Source: Spisula solida
Taxonomy: Eukaryota > Mollusca > Bivalvia > Venerida > Mactridae
Assembly (NCBI GenBank): GCA_947247005.1
Contig: OX365949.1
Span: 1,684,001 to 1,748,000, forward strand
Length of the DNA stretch: 64,000 nucleotides
Reading direction: 5' to 3'
This document shows positions 23,116 to 34,027 of the stretch, in pieces (the first letter of the stretch is position 1; every line of letters starts with the position of its first letter). The translations under genes were made by a program, and so were the position numbers. The notes beneath the pieces were generated by a model, which made no database searches, was not told where the DNA came from, and saw only the letters and a program-made list of their open reading frames with translations.

Positions 23116-24177
23116 ATTAGGCCATTATGTCCCTTTTTCTAGCTAGCTAGGTCATCATAAAACATTATGGTATAGTGCTCCATGACATACATATATATAT
23201 AATAATTGACTTTGTGATCTGAGTCAGCATATTTACTCAAGGAAAGTGTTCCTTTTATGACTGAAAAATTGCCTCCCTTAATGGTTGCCATAATTGTCTG
23301 TGAGAGAGGAAATGTTGACAATCTCATTTGGTATCTGTCTGCCTTCCTGAATAAGGCAATCTTTGTATTATTGCATTTATTTGTTTATTTCTAATGGCCT
23401 CCTTTATAGTTGGTACAAAATAATCAAATCATAAATGGTACTTTATGCGTTATGCTTCGTGGATAAAACCGAGCTAGGATTTCTTTAAATCATTGAGCAA
23501 ATCTAATTGTGCAGTATATCAAGTTTAAATGTGCATGATGTGAATTAATTATTCTCACATTGTATCAATCTGCTCTTGTGAAAATTGTCTCCGGAATTCC
23601 ACTGGAATTTTCACTGAAATCCCATAAAAATTTCTGCAGGATATCACTGAACATGCTGAATTTTCACCTGGACATAGAAATATCAATAGAATCTCAGTGA
23701 ATCCCACTGGAATGCAATTATTACACATGGATACCAGATTGATTTTCTATGGGGTGTTACATGTGGACTGGTGCACTGCAATGTTTCACAAGTTTTCTCA
23801 CAAAAAAAACAATAAAGTTCCTTGTCTGCCCTCGAACCTCACTTGTAATCAAATATATATACACCGTTATGTGATTAAAGTTTGATAATTTGATTGGTTG
23901 TTCACGACCATGTGATAAAAACTTTGTAATTTGATTGGTTGTTCTCTAGGGAATAGACAAACAATATGTCTGATATGTTCTTGAGGGAGCTTGTGTTTGA
24001 GAATGTCAAAGAAACTTTACCACTGCATTGATTATAGGGTTTTACCATTGTATTCATTAACTGATTAAGAGCAATCAGTTCAATGAAGCTTCTTATGCTG
24101 GAATTTGACAAAAGCACAGAGTTTTGGTGTAGTTTCCGGATTAGGCAACATGTCTTAATAGAATCCCTGATATAAAA
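23116..24177. other. No gene; two-copy repeat at 23865-23945
   Basis: gtgattaaagtttgataa, then tttgattggttgttc occurs twice in tandem (about 23872 and 23925). Otherwise nothing is recognised. Confidence 0.5.
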
Positions 24178-24257
24178 TTCGATGGGTTGGCGGAAAACTA
24201 TTGTAACTCACTATGTTTTATATTGGAGTTACAATAGTTTTCCGCCAACCCATCGAA
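24178..24257. repeat. Perfect 32-bp inverted repeat with 16-nt loop
   Basis: 24178-24209 (TTCGATGGGTTGGCGG, then AAAACTATTGTAACTC) is matched exactly in reverse complement by 24226-24257. The hairpin has 32 uninterrupted base pairs. It could be a minimal MITE, a transposon end scar, or an RNA hairpin if transcribed. No mismatch means a recent origin or maintenance. Confidence 0.95.
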
Positions 24258-24509
24258 ATATTATGTTGATAATTTACATAGGACATTTCATTGTTTTTCT
24301 GGAGATGTATGGTTCCATTATCAACTCACATTAACAGCTGCTTTCCTGACAGCTGTCCATACAATGTATCTTTGTGTTAAGATAGTTAACTTCATCCAAT
24401 TTATTATTGATAGCATGTATGTATTTGAAGGTCTGTTTTTGCTTCAAGGTTATCATGCAATGACTTGTCAAAAAGATAATTACAAATCGGAATGTATTAA
24501 GGCGGTCCA
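24258..24509. other. No gene seen
   Basis: Short AT-rich presumed intron segment. Confidence 0.4.
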
Positions 24510-24648
24510 CTCATAAGAACAGAAAAGCACAAAAAGAACAGCAAAGCACAACAAAGCACAAAAAAGAACAGCAAAGCACAACAAAGCACAAAAAAGAACA
24601 GCAAAGCACAAAAAGAACAGCAAAGCACAAAAAGCACAAAAAAGAACA
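24510..24648 (+). repeat. A-rich minisatellite aacagcaaagcacaaaaag
   Basis: Units agcaaagcacaacaaagcac and aaaaagaac alternate for about 140 bp. A minus-strand frame rich in F, C and L (24831 to 24511) merely reads the repeat and is not a gene. Confidence 0.9.
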
Positions 24649-26231
24649 CTCGGTCATGACTACAAAATACTTGCGCTGCATGAAAGTGGCCCTTTTAGAA
24701 ACTGTGCTGCTTTGAACGACAAATATCAAGAATGATCTCCATTGGTAATCAGTTGTTTTATGTCCATTTCTGTAATAATTAGGTGTAGAATTATACTTGC
24801 TAATTAGTGGTTTTAGAGTAATTGATTCCATAACAAATGATTCCTGTTAAACTCCTTAAAGTTTTATAATACATGTAGGTGAATACAAATATTTGACTTT
24901 TGAAAGACAAACATATCAGTGTTGTGAATAAAAGACTTTAAAACACTTTAAATGGAGTTGCATTTATATTTAAAATAAGTCAATATCTAGAATTGCAAAT
25001 AGGAGTACATTTTATGTCTGGTAAAACTGCCAACTGCGTAATAGCTCTTTGTTAAAATGAGATTTAAATATTATGCCCCTACCAGAAATGGAGGTATATT
25101 GCTTTGCACATGTCAGTCTGTCTGTCAGTCAGTTAAGTTGGATGAGACCAAATGGTTTGCGATCAATATCTTTGGCTTTGAATGCTGCATTCAGCTGTTT
25201 GGTTAAGGATGTATTTAAGTGATTGGTTCCGTGTATGAGAACACGATGATTGATTGGCTGCAGCTCTCTATCTTACACCTTCAGTCTATTTACCCGCTTT
25301 CTTAGACTAACACATTAATCTTATATGCTGTCAGATTGCTGTCCGTTTAAGGCATCGTAAAGTTTTGGCTGTAAATTGCTATAGAAAGATACAATAATAC
25401 ACATGGATGATAATAAATATAAAATTTATATATGGTATTATCATGACCATGTTTAATGCTTTACTCCATATTTGTCTCAATTCATGTCCCTATCCCATGT
25501 TCATCACCAATTATTATTGGACAGACATCTGAAATAAGTTACAGATAATTAATTAACGGTTTTGATCAAGGGAGATCAGTGTAATAATTATCAAAAAAGA
25601 AGCATGTGTGATGTGTACAACAAAACACTTTCAATGGAGATAATTCTTGAAATTTGTTTTAAAAAGCTGCACATATGATGTGTACACATCATCCCTTTTC
25701 CTTTTCAACTTTATTGTGTAGAGTATGATAAAACTTATTGAGGTATAAAGTGTCAATTTTAAGTTAAAGATATAAATCTGCTGACTCGGCTGTTTTACAT
25801 ATCACTATATCATGCATAAATTATCATTCAAACAATAAATAGAGGAACTACATGGGTTTAGAGTGTTTTTCCTTCCCGACTAATCGTGTCAAACTGTTTG
25901 CAATCCATTAAAGTCTCAGCTTGCTTCTGATTTAGCAATCATTTGATCAGTGATCGACATGTGATCGACATGTTCACAGTTATTGAGTGAAGGTCATCAC
26001 AGCGTTCTATATATTTAGGAAATATATGAATTATTTACTTAACAGAAGTTTTCCTAAGTATGTTGTCATACACTGGGATTCATTTCCATATATATTGACA
26101 TTACATATTTCTGTATAAACTTTGCTGGCACATGATTGAAGTTATGTAAACACTCCCAGATTGATTTCATGATAATAAATGTCAACTTCCGTAACAAAAT
26201 GATGAGTTGATTTCTGATATTACTTCCTTGC
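24649..26231. other. No gene; dispersed-repeat edge near 25075
   Basis: At 25075-25135 the sequence tatgcccctaccagaaatgg, then ggtatattgctttgcac and (gtct)n resembles the start of a dispersed family; its extent is unclear. The rest is AT-rich presumed intron. Confidence 0.35.
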
Positions 26232-27260
26232 ATTTGTAGCTCACCAGAGCTCACAAAGGTGTCCGCTGTTCCATATGGCCATTGTTTGTTGTGAGTCGTT
26301 GTTCATCATTTACAATTTGTCTGTTTAACTCATGATACTAAGACTAAGAAAAAATGCCATTTTGACATCATTAAAACTCGTTGCAGTTTAAGGACTTCAT
26401 CGTCATGAAACTTGGTCTGTCTTTGCAAAATCTCGGCTAAATTTGCAACTTGTTCATTTTGGGTAAAAAACTATGTTACGTAATTAGATGTCACAGTTTT
26501 GACCTAATCTTTATAGAATCTGATCCCAATGTTTGGAACTCATTTGAAAAGATCAAGTTCTTTGTCATCTAGCTGGGGTAAAAACTTTATCCTACAATAA
26601 AATCTCCCAAAATTGCATTTCTTCTGGTGAATGCTTTAGTGCAATTGGCAATCTCGTTTATAATGTATCAATGTTTTATCATGTTGATTTGCTATCTATG
26701 ATTGCATATAAATAAATCTTATTGATGTCAGTCAGAAATGAATTGCAGTTTATCCGATTCATGTGATCAGGTTTGACTTGCCTTTAAATGTGGTCGGCAT
26801 CCTGCACATTGTGGCTGAATAAAAAAAATTACTCATGTTGATATAGGCTAATATGTACTTTAGATGAAACAATTTTGTTTAAATATTTATAAAATCTGAT
26901 CTCAATGCAATAGTTGGTTTCTATAAAAAAAAGGTCAAGTTTGATACTTATGGGTCATCTGGGGTAAAAACGAACAATTGTGATCGTTTTGTGTCCAGCA
27001 TGCATGATGTCATCAACAATTCAACTGATAAGCACTCCAGAGGTAACAGTTTTGGCTTAATCTTGATGAAACTTATAATTTTTGTCTCTGTAAAATCTTG
27101 GGTCAAAAGCTAGGTAACCAGAGGCCAGGCCAAAGAGAAACTTTCTGATCACTATTGGTGTCTTTGTCAAGTCTAGGCCAAGCTTGCAACTGGGTCTGTT
27201 GGGGTCAAATAATGTTTATTTGAGAAAAAAACTTGTCCGATCTACATTGATATAATACAG
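26232..27260 (+). repeat. Degraded GTCA-type dispersed tandem repeat
   Basis: It begins tagctcaccagagctcac and holds decayed units with catgaaacttggtctg, aatctcggctaaatttgc and tctggggtaaaaac. These are the same modules that are clear at 52885-54256. Much more diverged, so an old copy. Confidence 0.55.
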
Positions 27261-27713
27261 CTTGAATTGTCAAGGATTTAGGCATCACAGTTGTCAGAAA
27301 ACCTGTTGAGTGCTATGTAACTTAGTTAACCAACAATTACATACATACCAGAGTTATATGATATGGGCCAGCCACTGTGTGCTTGAAATACTGATATGAG
27401 TGCTATAACTTTGTTAACTAACAATAACATGATCATGCAGTGTAGCAGATATTATAAGGGCTGCCAGTGCTTTACTTATAATAAGATAACCATCAATATT
27501 ATATGACCAGACAACACTTGGCTGCTTTCCTAATTAAATAGATTGTAGAATTTGTTTAAAAGCCCCTATTTTCGCTAACATCTTTCATTGCAAATTACAT
27601 TTTCTACCAACAACCCACACACTCTCTGTTCTCAGCTTGAAAGTATTTTAGGAAGTTAATGCTCATTAAGCCTGCAGTTTCTCTGTGATACATACGGCTC
27701 AACTACCAATTTG
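27261..27713. other. No gene seen
   Basis: Presumed intron; nothing recognised. Confidence 0.4.
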
Positions 27714-28002
27714 GTGTATCAGTAAGGTATGGTATAGGTTTTATGTGAGTTTGATAATCTCCATGTACAGTAGGGTGTAGGTTTTTGCAAAACCATTTGT
27801 ATGATCAAACAAATATTTCTTGTTTTACTACAGTTTGGTATATCTGAAGGGTATAGTATAGACTTTATGAGTTTGCAGATGATGTCCATGTACAGTATGG
27901 TGTAGGTTTTTTGAAAAACAATTTGTATGATCAAACTAGTGTTTCTTGTTTAATTACTACAATTAAGTATGTCTGTAAGATATGGTATAGGTTTTTATGA
28001 TG
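27714..28002 (+). repeat. About 125-bp tandem repeat, 2.3 copies
   Basis: The unit starts gtatggtataggtttta and contains gatgtccatgtacagta and atttgtatgatcaaac. Starts fall near 27725, 27852 and 27976. Diverged. Confidence 0.75.
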
Positions 28003-28690
28003 CAGGAGGCATTATAGTGATTATCCTGTCCATCCATTTGTCTGTTTGTCTGTCCGTACCATTAATACTGCTACCTTCAAAGCTTTCTTTCTTTCATGAA
28101 TGTTGTATTTAAGCACGCTGTAAATACCCACATAACATGACCTCATTTTGACCTTTTTATTTTGACAGGATTATGGCCCTTGATTGACTTGACTAGTTTT
28201 CATATTGAAAATGTTAACCAAAACTTTCAAGTTCTTGAAACTCAAATATTTTCAACGTCCACCATTTAGCTTGCTTTCAAACTTCAAGTGTACATACTTG
28301 TTAACCATCATATTCATAATACTAGCCAACATTATGACCTCAGATTTCGACATTGATATTTTGGCGGGCAGATTTCGACATTGATATTTTGGCGGGCAGA
28401 TTTCGACATTGATATTTTGGCGGGCAGATTTCGACATTGATATTTTGGTGGGCAGATTTCGACATTGATATTTTGGCGGGCAGATTTCAAAATTGATATT
28501 TTGGCGGGCAGATTTCGACATTGATATTTTGGCGGGACTATAAGGCTTCTCTGATTGACTTGGCTAGTTTTTGTATTGAAAAATCGTCAACCAATTGCAA
28601 AACTTATATGTCTTTGAAAAAAAAATTTCATAACAGGCATAAATGTTGATTGAATGCAGTCTTGTTTTGAAAAATTTTGTATCATCCACC
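28003..28690 (+). mobile_element. Dispersed element 'AGGCATATAGTGATT', 28-kb copy
   Basis: The left end reads gcaggaggcattatagtg followed by (gtct)/(gtcc) microsatellite. The right end reads gattgaatgcagtcttg. The same ends bound copies at 30323-30645 and 52689-54398. This copy contains gaaaatgttaaccaaaac and a 29-bp minisatellite (28345-28537). Non-coding; class unknown, no terminal inverted repeat obvious. Confidence 0.65.
28345..28537 (+). repeat. 29-bp minisatellite inside a dispersed element
   Basis: The unit gcagatttcgacattgat, then attttggcggg (29 bp) repeats about seven times. Since 29 is not a multiple of three, the minus-strand open frame cycles through three peptide phases every three units. 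Confidence 0.95.
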
Positions 28691-30164
28691 AACTATCGTT
28701 TCTTGTTTTACAACAGTCTTCTTGGATGAAGTGTCAATTATTTGGATTGTTTATTTGTCTGTTGTTTAAATTTTGAAATCTGCAGAGATCATCTGAACAC
28801 CATTAGTTGAGTATAATATTCGATTCACGATCAATATTAAAAATGATTCTGTTGTAATAGCTACTGCACAGGACATAAAGTTTCTAATGAACTTCACAAG
28901 TCTGTCTGTCATCCGGAAGATCATGTTTGATTCCCAGATCATTGCTCTTATATTGTTCTTGTATGATACAATGGTGAAATATCCATGATCCACATGTGGA
29001 GAAGATGTCGGTTGCTTGTGGAAGAGAGGAGGTTGTAACGGGTTGATGTTGCCAGGAAAAACAGTTAATTATTATTGTCGGCTCCATCAAAGGCCAGCTT
29101 TATATGAACAAAATATGAAAACAGAGTAAATTAACTTGATGAATCAAAGTTTCATGAAACAATGTTGCCAGTACATGTCATCTGGCTATATATAAAAGTG
29201 AGCCAAGAACTTGTAGTCGGTGAGCTCGATTTGGAACCCGTCAATCGGAGATTTTATTCCCAGTTTGGGCTGGTTGAACCTTTCTAGGAAAATTTGATGA
29301 CTGGGTCAATAGTAATTTGTTTATCTTTGTTACATTTATTTGAGACTGTTGATGTTGTAAGTTAAGTGGTGAATATAATAAATGATCCAGCTAAATTACT
29401 GTTTATTTTATTATGGTCCTATAACTGTCGGTTTGTCATAAATATATATATACCGAATGTATAGTATGGATTATTGTAACCCAGGAGAAAATTGACTATA
29501 AATCATTGGAAGAGTTATAAATGTGTTCCCAACTTGCCAAGATGAATAAGATGGGGAGCGAAAACATTATTTTAACCCATGTACATACTGGTAATATAAA
29601 TTGCTTATGAACTTTTGAAACAGTATAAATAAATTATATTTTTCTGAGAAAAAAAAACCTGAGTGCTCATATATAATGTTTATATTTTTGATACCCCGTT
29701 ACCCTACTTCTTTCTCCAATTAAAAGCCAGCAATTTTTATTTATATTATTGTGCAATCAGGGCACATCTATTAAGAGCTCGAATTTTCAAAGTAAAGGTC
29801 AAGCTGAAAATGAATGGACAATTGATTAGCAATTAAACCTTTTTTATATGTTATGTTATTTGAATCTTGGAATCTGGATACTTTTATTACTTTTATTATG
29901 TCATATTTCATCATTTTCACTGGGGTTTCTGTCCTGTTTAATTGTGTCTAAAAGTCTCAGATAGACTTTATGTCTGTAAGGAATGCAAGTTATTAGATTT
30001 GACTTTGTGATATATATGTACAGCAATATTATAGTTTTGGTAATGAGATTTGGTCCCAGTCTGGTTTCAATATTTAATGAGTTATTGTCTTACTATGTCT
30101 CGATTTATGTATATATGATATTTTTTGTTGAGTTATTGTGTTGGTATTTTGACTGTTCTGAGTA
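28691..30164. other. No gene seen
   Basis: AT-rich presumed intron with several short frames and no recognisable feature. Confidence 0.45.
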
Positions 30165-30322
30165 TTATATATAGATTTGTTGTTTTGCTTGTCTTCTGCG
30201 CTTGTTTTCTGTGCTTGTCATCTGTGCTTGTCTTTCTGTGCTTGTCTTCTCTGTTTGTTTTCTGTGCTTGTCTTCTGTGTTTGTATTCTGTGCTTGTCTT
30301 CTGTGTTTGTCTTCTGTTTTTA
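30165..30322 (+). repeat. Left part of a TTCTGTGCTTGTC minisatellite
   Basis: Hexanucleotide-based units tcttctgtgcttg and tcttctgtgtttg (13-16 bp variants). The same array resumes at 30646 after the dispersed element at 30323-30645. Confidence 0.9.
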
Positions 30323-30645
30323 TGCCCCCGTATCGATAGATCGGGAGGCATATAGTGATTCACCTGTCCGTTCGTTCGTTCGTTCGTTCGTTCGTTCGTT
30401 CGTCCGTCCGTCCGTTCGTTCGTTTGTCCGTCCTGGTTAACTCAAATTGACCGTTTCTTCTAGCATTAATATGGCTTGCTACAAAGCTTTCATACTTGCA
30501 TGGATGTTGTATATGAACACTCTCCACATGCCTGTATCACCTGACCCCATTTTGACCTTCACCTTGACCTAATTTTGGACTTAGACTTATTTATGGACAA
30601 GGCTTCCACAGGGGGCATAAGCGTTTATTGAACGCAGTCTTGTTG
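30323..30645 (+). mobile_element. Dispersed element 'AGGCATATAGTGATT', 30-kb copy
   Basis: Begins tatgcccccgtatcgatag, then gggaggcatatagtgatt and a (ttcg)n/(tccg)n tract (30367-30430). Contains cccattttgaccttcacc and ends ggcataagcgtttattgaac, then gcagtcttgttg. Flanked on both sides by the same minisatellite, so it either inserted in the array or seeded it. Confidence 0.7.
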
Positions 30646-31215
30646 TTGTCTGTGTTTGTTTTCTGTGCTTGTCTTCTGTGTTTGTCTTATGTGCTTGTCT
30701 TCTGTGTGTGTCTTCTGTGCTGGTTTTCAGTGTATGCTTTCCTTGCTTGTCTTCTGTGTTTGTTTTCTGTGCTTGTCTTCTGTGTTTGTTTTCTGTGCTT
30801 GTCTTCTGTGTGTGTCTTCTGTGTTTGTTTTCTGTGCTTGTCTTCAGTGTTTGTTTTCCTTGTTTGTCTTTTGTGTTTGTTTTTCTGTGTGTGTCTTCTG
30901 TGTTTGTAATTCTGTGCTTGTCTTCAGTGTTTGTTTTCCTTGTTTGTCTTTTGTGTTTGTTTTTCTGTGCTTGTCTTCTGTGTTTGTAATTCTGTGCTTG
31001 TCTTCTGTGTTTGTTTTTCTGTACTTGTCTTCTGTGCATGTCTTCTGTGCTTGTCTTTTGTGTTTGTTTTCTGTGCTTGTCTTCTGTGTTTGTTTTCTGT
31101 GCTTGTCTTCTTTGTTTGTTTTCTGTGCTTGTCTTCTGACTGTTTGTCTTCTGTGTTTGTATTATGTGCTTGTCTCTGTGTTTGTCTTCTGTGTTTGTCT
31201 TCTGTGCTTGTCTAC
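30646..31215 (+). repeat. Right part of a TTCTGTGCTTGTC minisatellite
   Basis: About 570 bp of tcttctgtgcttg / ttttctgtgtttg units. Long frames on both strands (C/L/F/V-rich on plus, K/T/Q/H/R-rich on minus, up to 213 codons) are repeat artefacts. Confidence 0.95.
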
Positions 31216-31924
31216 TTGGTTGAAACATTTGTTGTTATGTCAGTTCGTAACCATGGGTTACCTAAATAAGTGAAATAATAAGTGATCTTCTTCACATAGC
31301 TTCTTGGAATATCATCATAATATAACATTGATACCTCTGTATGCTTGATCCATCTAAGAAGGTTAAACTCCTCGCAAGGCTGACTAGTTTGATTACTTTC
31401 CCAGTTGTGTTTAGTAACATAAGAATGGTATTTATTGAAGCGTTTGAAATGAAATGTTTCATCAATACCTCACTATGTGATTGATTGGTTTCTGAATTGT
31501 TAATTATTGGAACTCATGATTTGGGACGGATGTTCCATTTTTGTTCCCAGTAATATTCACTGTGATGTCCATTACTGTAATGAGAGGTGTGCATTTTGAA
31601 CAGAGTGACATTTTAAACCCCATCACCAATGGATATATGGATTACTTCACTATATTAATGCTTGCACTGTTAACCAACTCGCGTGCAGTGGTTTCATTTC
31701 ATATTCAATATTTAATTGTTTTCATTAAATCGTTATACTCTGCATCATATTTCCTGCATTATCCCCCCTCAATACCCTGCAAACATGCAAATTGCTGCTC
31801 AGCTTAATATTATAGCTCTAGCTTTATTCTTGCGGGTGCATGTGCTTATACCAAGTTAAGGTATACAAAAAATTGAAAGTTCTAGGACTTTTCTGGCAAT
31901 AACTGTCTCTGGTGGTAGGTTTTG
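31216..31924. other. No gene seen
   Basis: Presumed intron; an 88-codon frame at 31541-31807 has no recognisable motif. Confidence 0.4.
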
Positions 31925-32132
31925 GGGTACTGTTTTATCAAAGCACGATCAAATTTAAATTCTTTACAATTTGTTTACTATTACAAAGTGTGGTAAAGGG
32001 ATCTGCAAATTACTAATATTACTTCAGTTACTGAACATCTACAAACCAATTAATTTGCAGTTGTTAATGAATTGTAAAGAATTTAAAAAGCATAACTTTA
32101 AGGTTTTCGTAAGTGTTTTGATAAAACAGTTG
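31925..32132. mobile_element. Possible foldback/MITE with ACTGTTTTATCAAAGCAC arms
   Basis: actgttttatcaaagcac near 31930 is inverted at 32110-32128 (gtgttttgataaaacagt). An inner pair, ttaaattctttacaatt / aattgtaaagaatttaa, is also inverted. About 200 bp, non-coding. Confidence 0.6.
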
Positions 32133-32353
32133 CCTGATGATTGGCCTATCAGTCAGGGAATAACAGAATGACCATGCACTTACAACGATGCTTCAAGTAT
32201 CTCCGTCAAACACAAACAATCACAATCAAACAAACAAAGAACAAACAAACAACGCGGCCATTTGTCGAGTGAAAATCTCTGGTTTCATGGTATTGTCACA
32301 TTTCTTGATATCTTGATATTTATTCACTCTAGAAACAATATATCACTCTGGAA
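32133..32353. other. No gene seen
   Basis: Contains an A/C-rich caaacaaacaaagaac stretch near 32215-32255. Confidence 0.4.
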
Positions 32354-32945
32354 CTCTGTGTGTGCCAGGGACCAGCTATTACAGTCACACTGTGTGCCAG
32401 GGACCAGCTATTATAGTGACACTGTGTGCCAGGGACGAGCTATTATAGTCACACTGTGTGTCAGGGATGAGCTATTATAGTCACAATGTGTGCCAGGGAC
32501 GAGCTATTATAGTCACACTGTGTGCCAGGGACCAGCTATTATAGTCACACTGTGTGCCAGGGACCAGCTATTATAGTCACAATGTGTGCCAGGGACGAGC
32601 TATTATAGTCACACTGTGTGCCAGGGACCAGCTATTATAGTCACACTGTGTGCCAGGGACCAGCTATTATAGTCACAATGTGTGCCAGGGACCAGCTATT
32701 ATAGTCACAATGTGTACCAGGGACAAGCTATTATAGTCACAATGTGTGCCAGGGACCAGCTATTATAGTCACGTTGTGTGCCAGGGACCAGCTATTATAG
32801 TCACATTGTGTGCCAGGGACAAGCTATTATAGTCACAATGTGTGCCAGGGACCAGCTATTATAGTCACATTGTGTGCCAGGGACAAGCTATTATAGTCAC
32901 GCTGTGTGCCAGGGACCAGCTATTATAGTCACATTGTGTGAAGTT
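32354..32945 (+). repeat. 32-bp minisatellite, about 18 copies
   Basis: The unit ctgtgtgccagggacc, then agctattatagtcaca is 32 bp. Variants affect cc/cg/ca after ggga and the c/a/t/g before tgtgtg. Short frames inside are artefacts. Confidence 0.95.
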
Positions 32946-33306
32946 ACAGTATGTCTATTTGTTGCGGACACTGATGAATTGTATTGCACTATTTACCCAT
33001 CAGTTATTGCTGCTGTTCATATATTGGCGCACGTAACAAGAACATTTGTTCTATATTGATACATTCCTCAACAAAATATATACCGTAAGCCAATTTTCTG
33101 TAGACAGCTGATAACTTTTAAACAAATCTTCTTGGACATGGAATACAAACTATCAGTGAATTTGATGGTTGAACATTTGTTGTTAGTCTTGGAACATCTA
33201 GTCTGGATGAGTTTTATGTATCAAGCGCTCGGTGCAAAACAGTTGAAACTATGTATGATATTTAGATTTTGCACTTAAGCCCTCGGTATACTTAAATACC
33301 ACAGGA
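32946..33306. other. No gene seen
   Basis: AT-rich presumed intron. Confidence 0.4.
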
Positions 33307-33416
33307 GCACAATATAAGTATAAGTCAGGTGAGCTTTTAGGATCGTTTAATGTGTTCTGTCCATAATTGTTTCATAGAGGTCACACTTTTGACATTATCT
33401 TCATGAAACTTAATCA
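33307..33416 (+). repeat. Left part of an interrupted GTCA-type repeat
   Basis: Reads caggtgagcttttaggatc, then catagaggtcacac, then cttcatgaaacttaatca, the start modules of the family seen at 52885. The repeat resumes at 35926 after an inserted element. Confidence 0.65.
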
Positions 33417-34027
33417 CCTGCGAAATTATTATTAAAAGCCTTACAGTTCATGAATTGTTTATGAATTGTTCATGAACCAAGTTCACGATTTTTCATGAAT
33501 AGTCAGTGAACAGAAAATGGGACATGTCAGTGAAGTGTTCTTGAAATTTGCATTTGCAGTTCAAGAACATTTTTGTACTATTTTTCAATGTCCCATTTTC
33601 TGTTCACGGACTGTCAGTGAACAGTTCATGAACCATACTTCTTCAAATGTTCTTGAACTGAGGCCCCTGTGAAATGCTTAAAAAAATTCATGAAGTATTC
33701 ATGAACAACCCATGAAATAAAGTTAAGTGTATCAAAATTCATTAAATGAAGCTATATTGTGTGCATGAAGACACATTTCAACAAACATGACTGTGTTTCT
33801 AGTATAAATAGTGAATATATAATTGGTACAATGATTGACTCATGATATTTCAAAATAAAAAAAAAAAATACTTTTACACGTATTTTCATGTTCACAAAAG
33901 TTGCAAATTGGGAACATAGTTGAAGGATGATCTTCTTGCCTGAATATCAGATGAAACATTGCATTATCCGAATAATGGTATAGCAACCTTTTGCAGCATG
34001 ATTTTCTGTTCACATTAATATCATGAA

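Noticed and set aside
30587..31273. C/F/L/V-rich and K/T/Q/H-rich frames over 200 codons
   Set aside because: Read directly from the TTCTGTGCTTGTC minisatellite; they would resemble membrane or disordered proteins only by composition.
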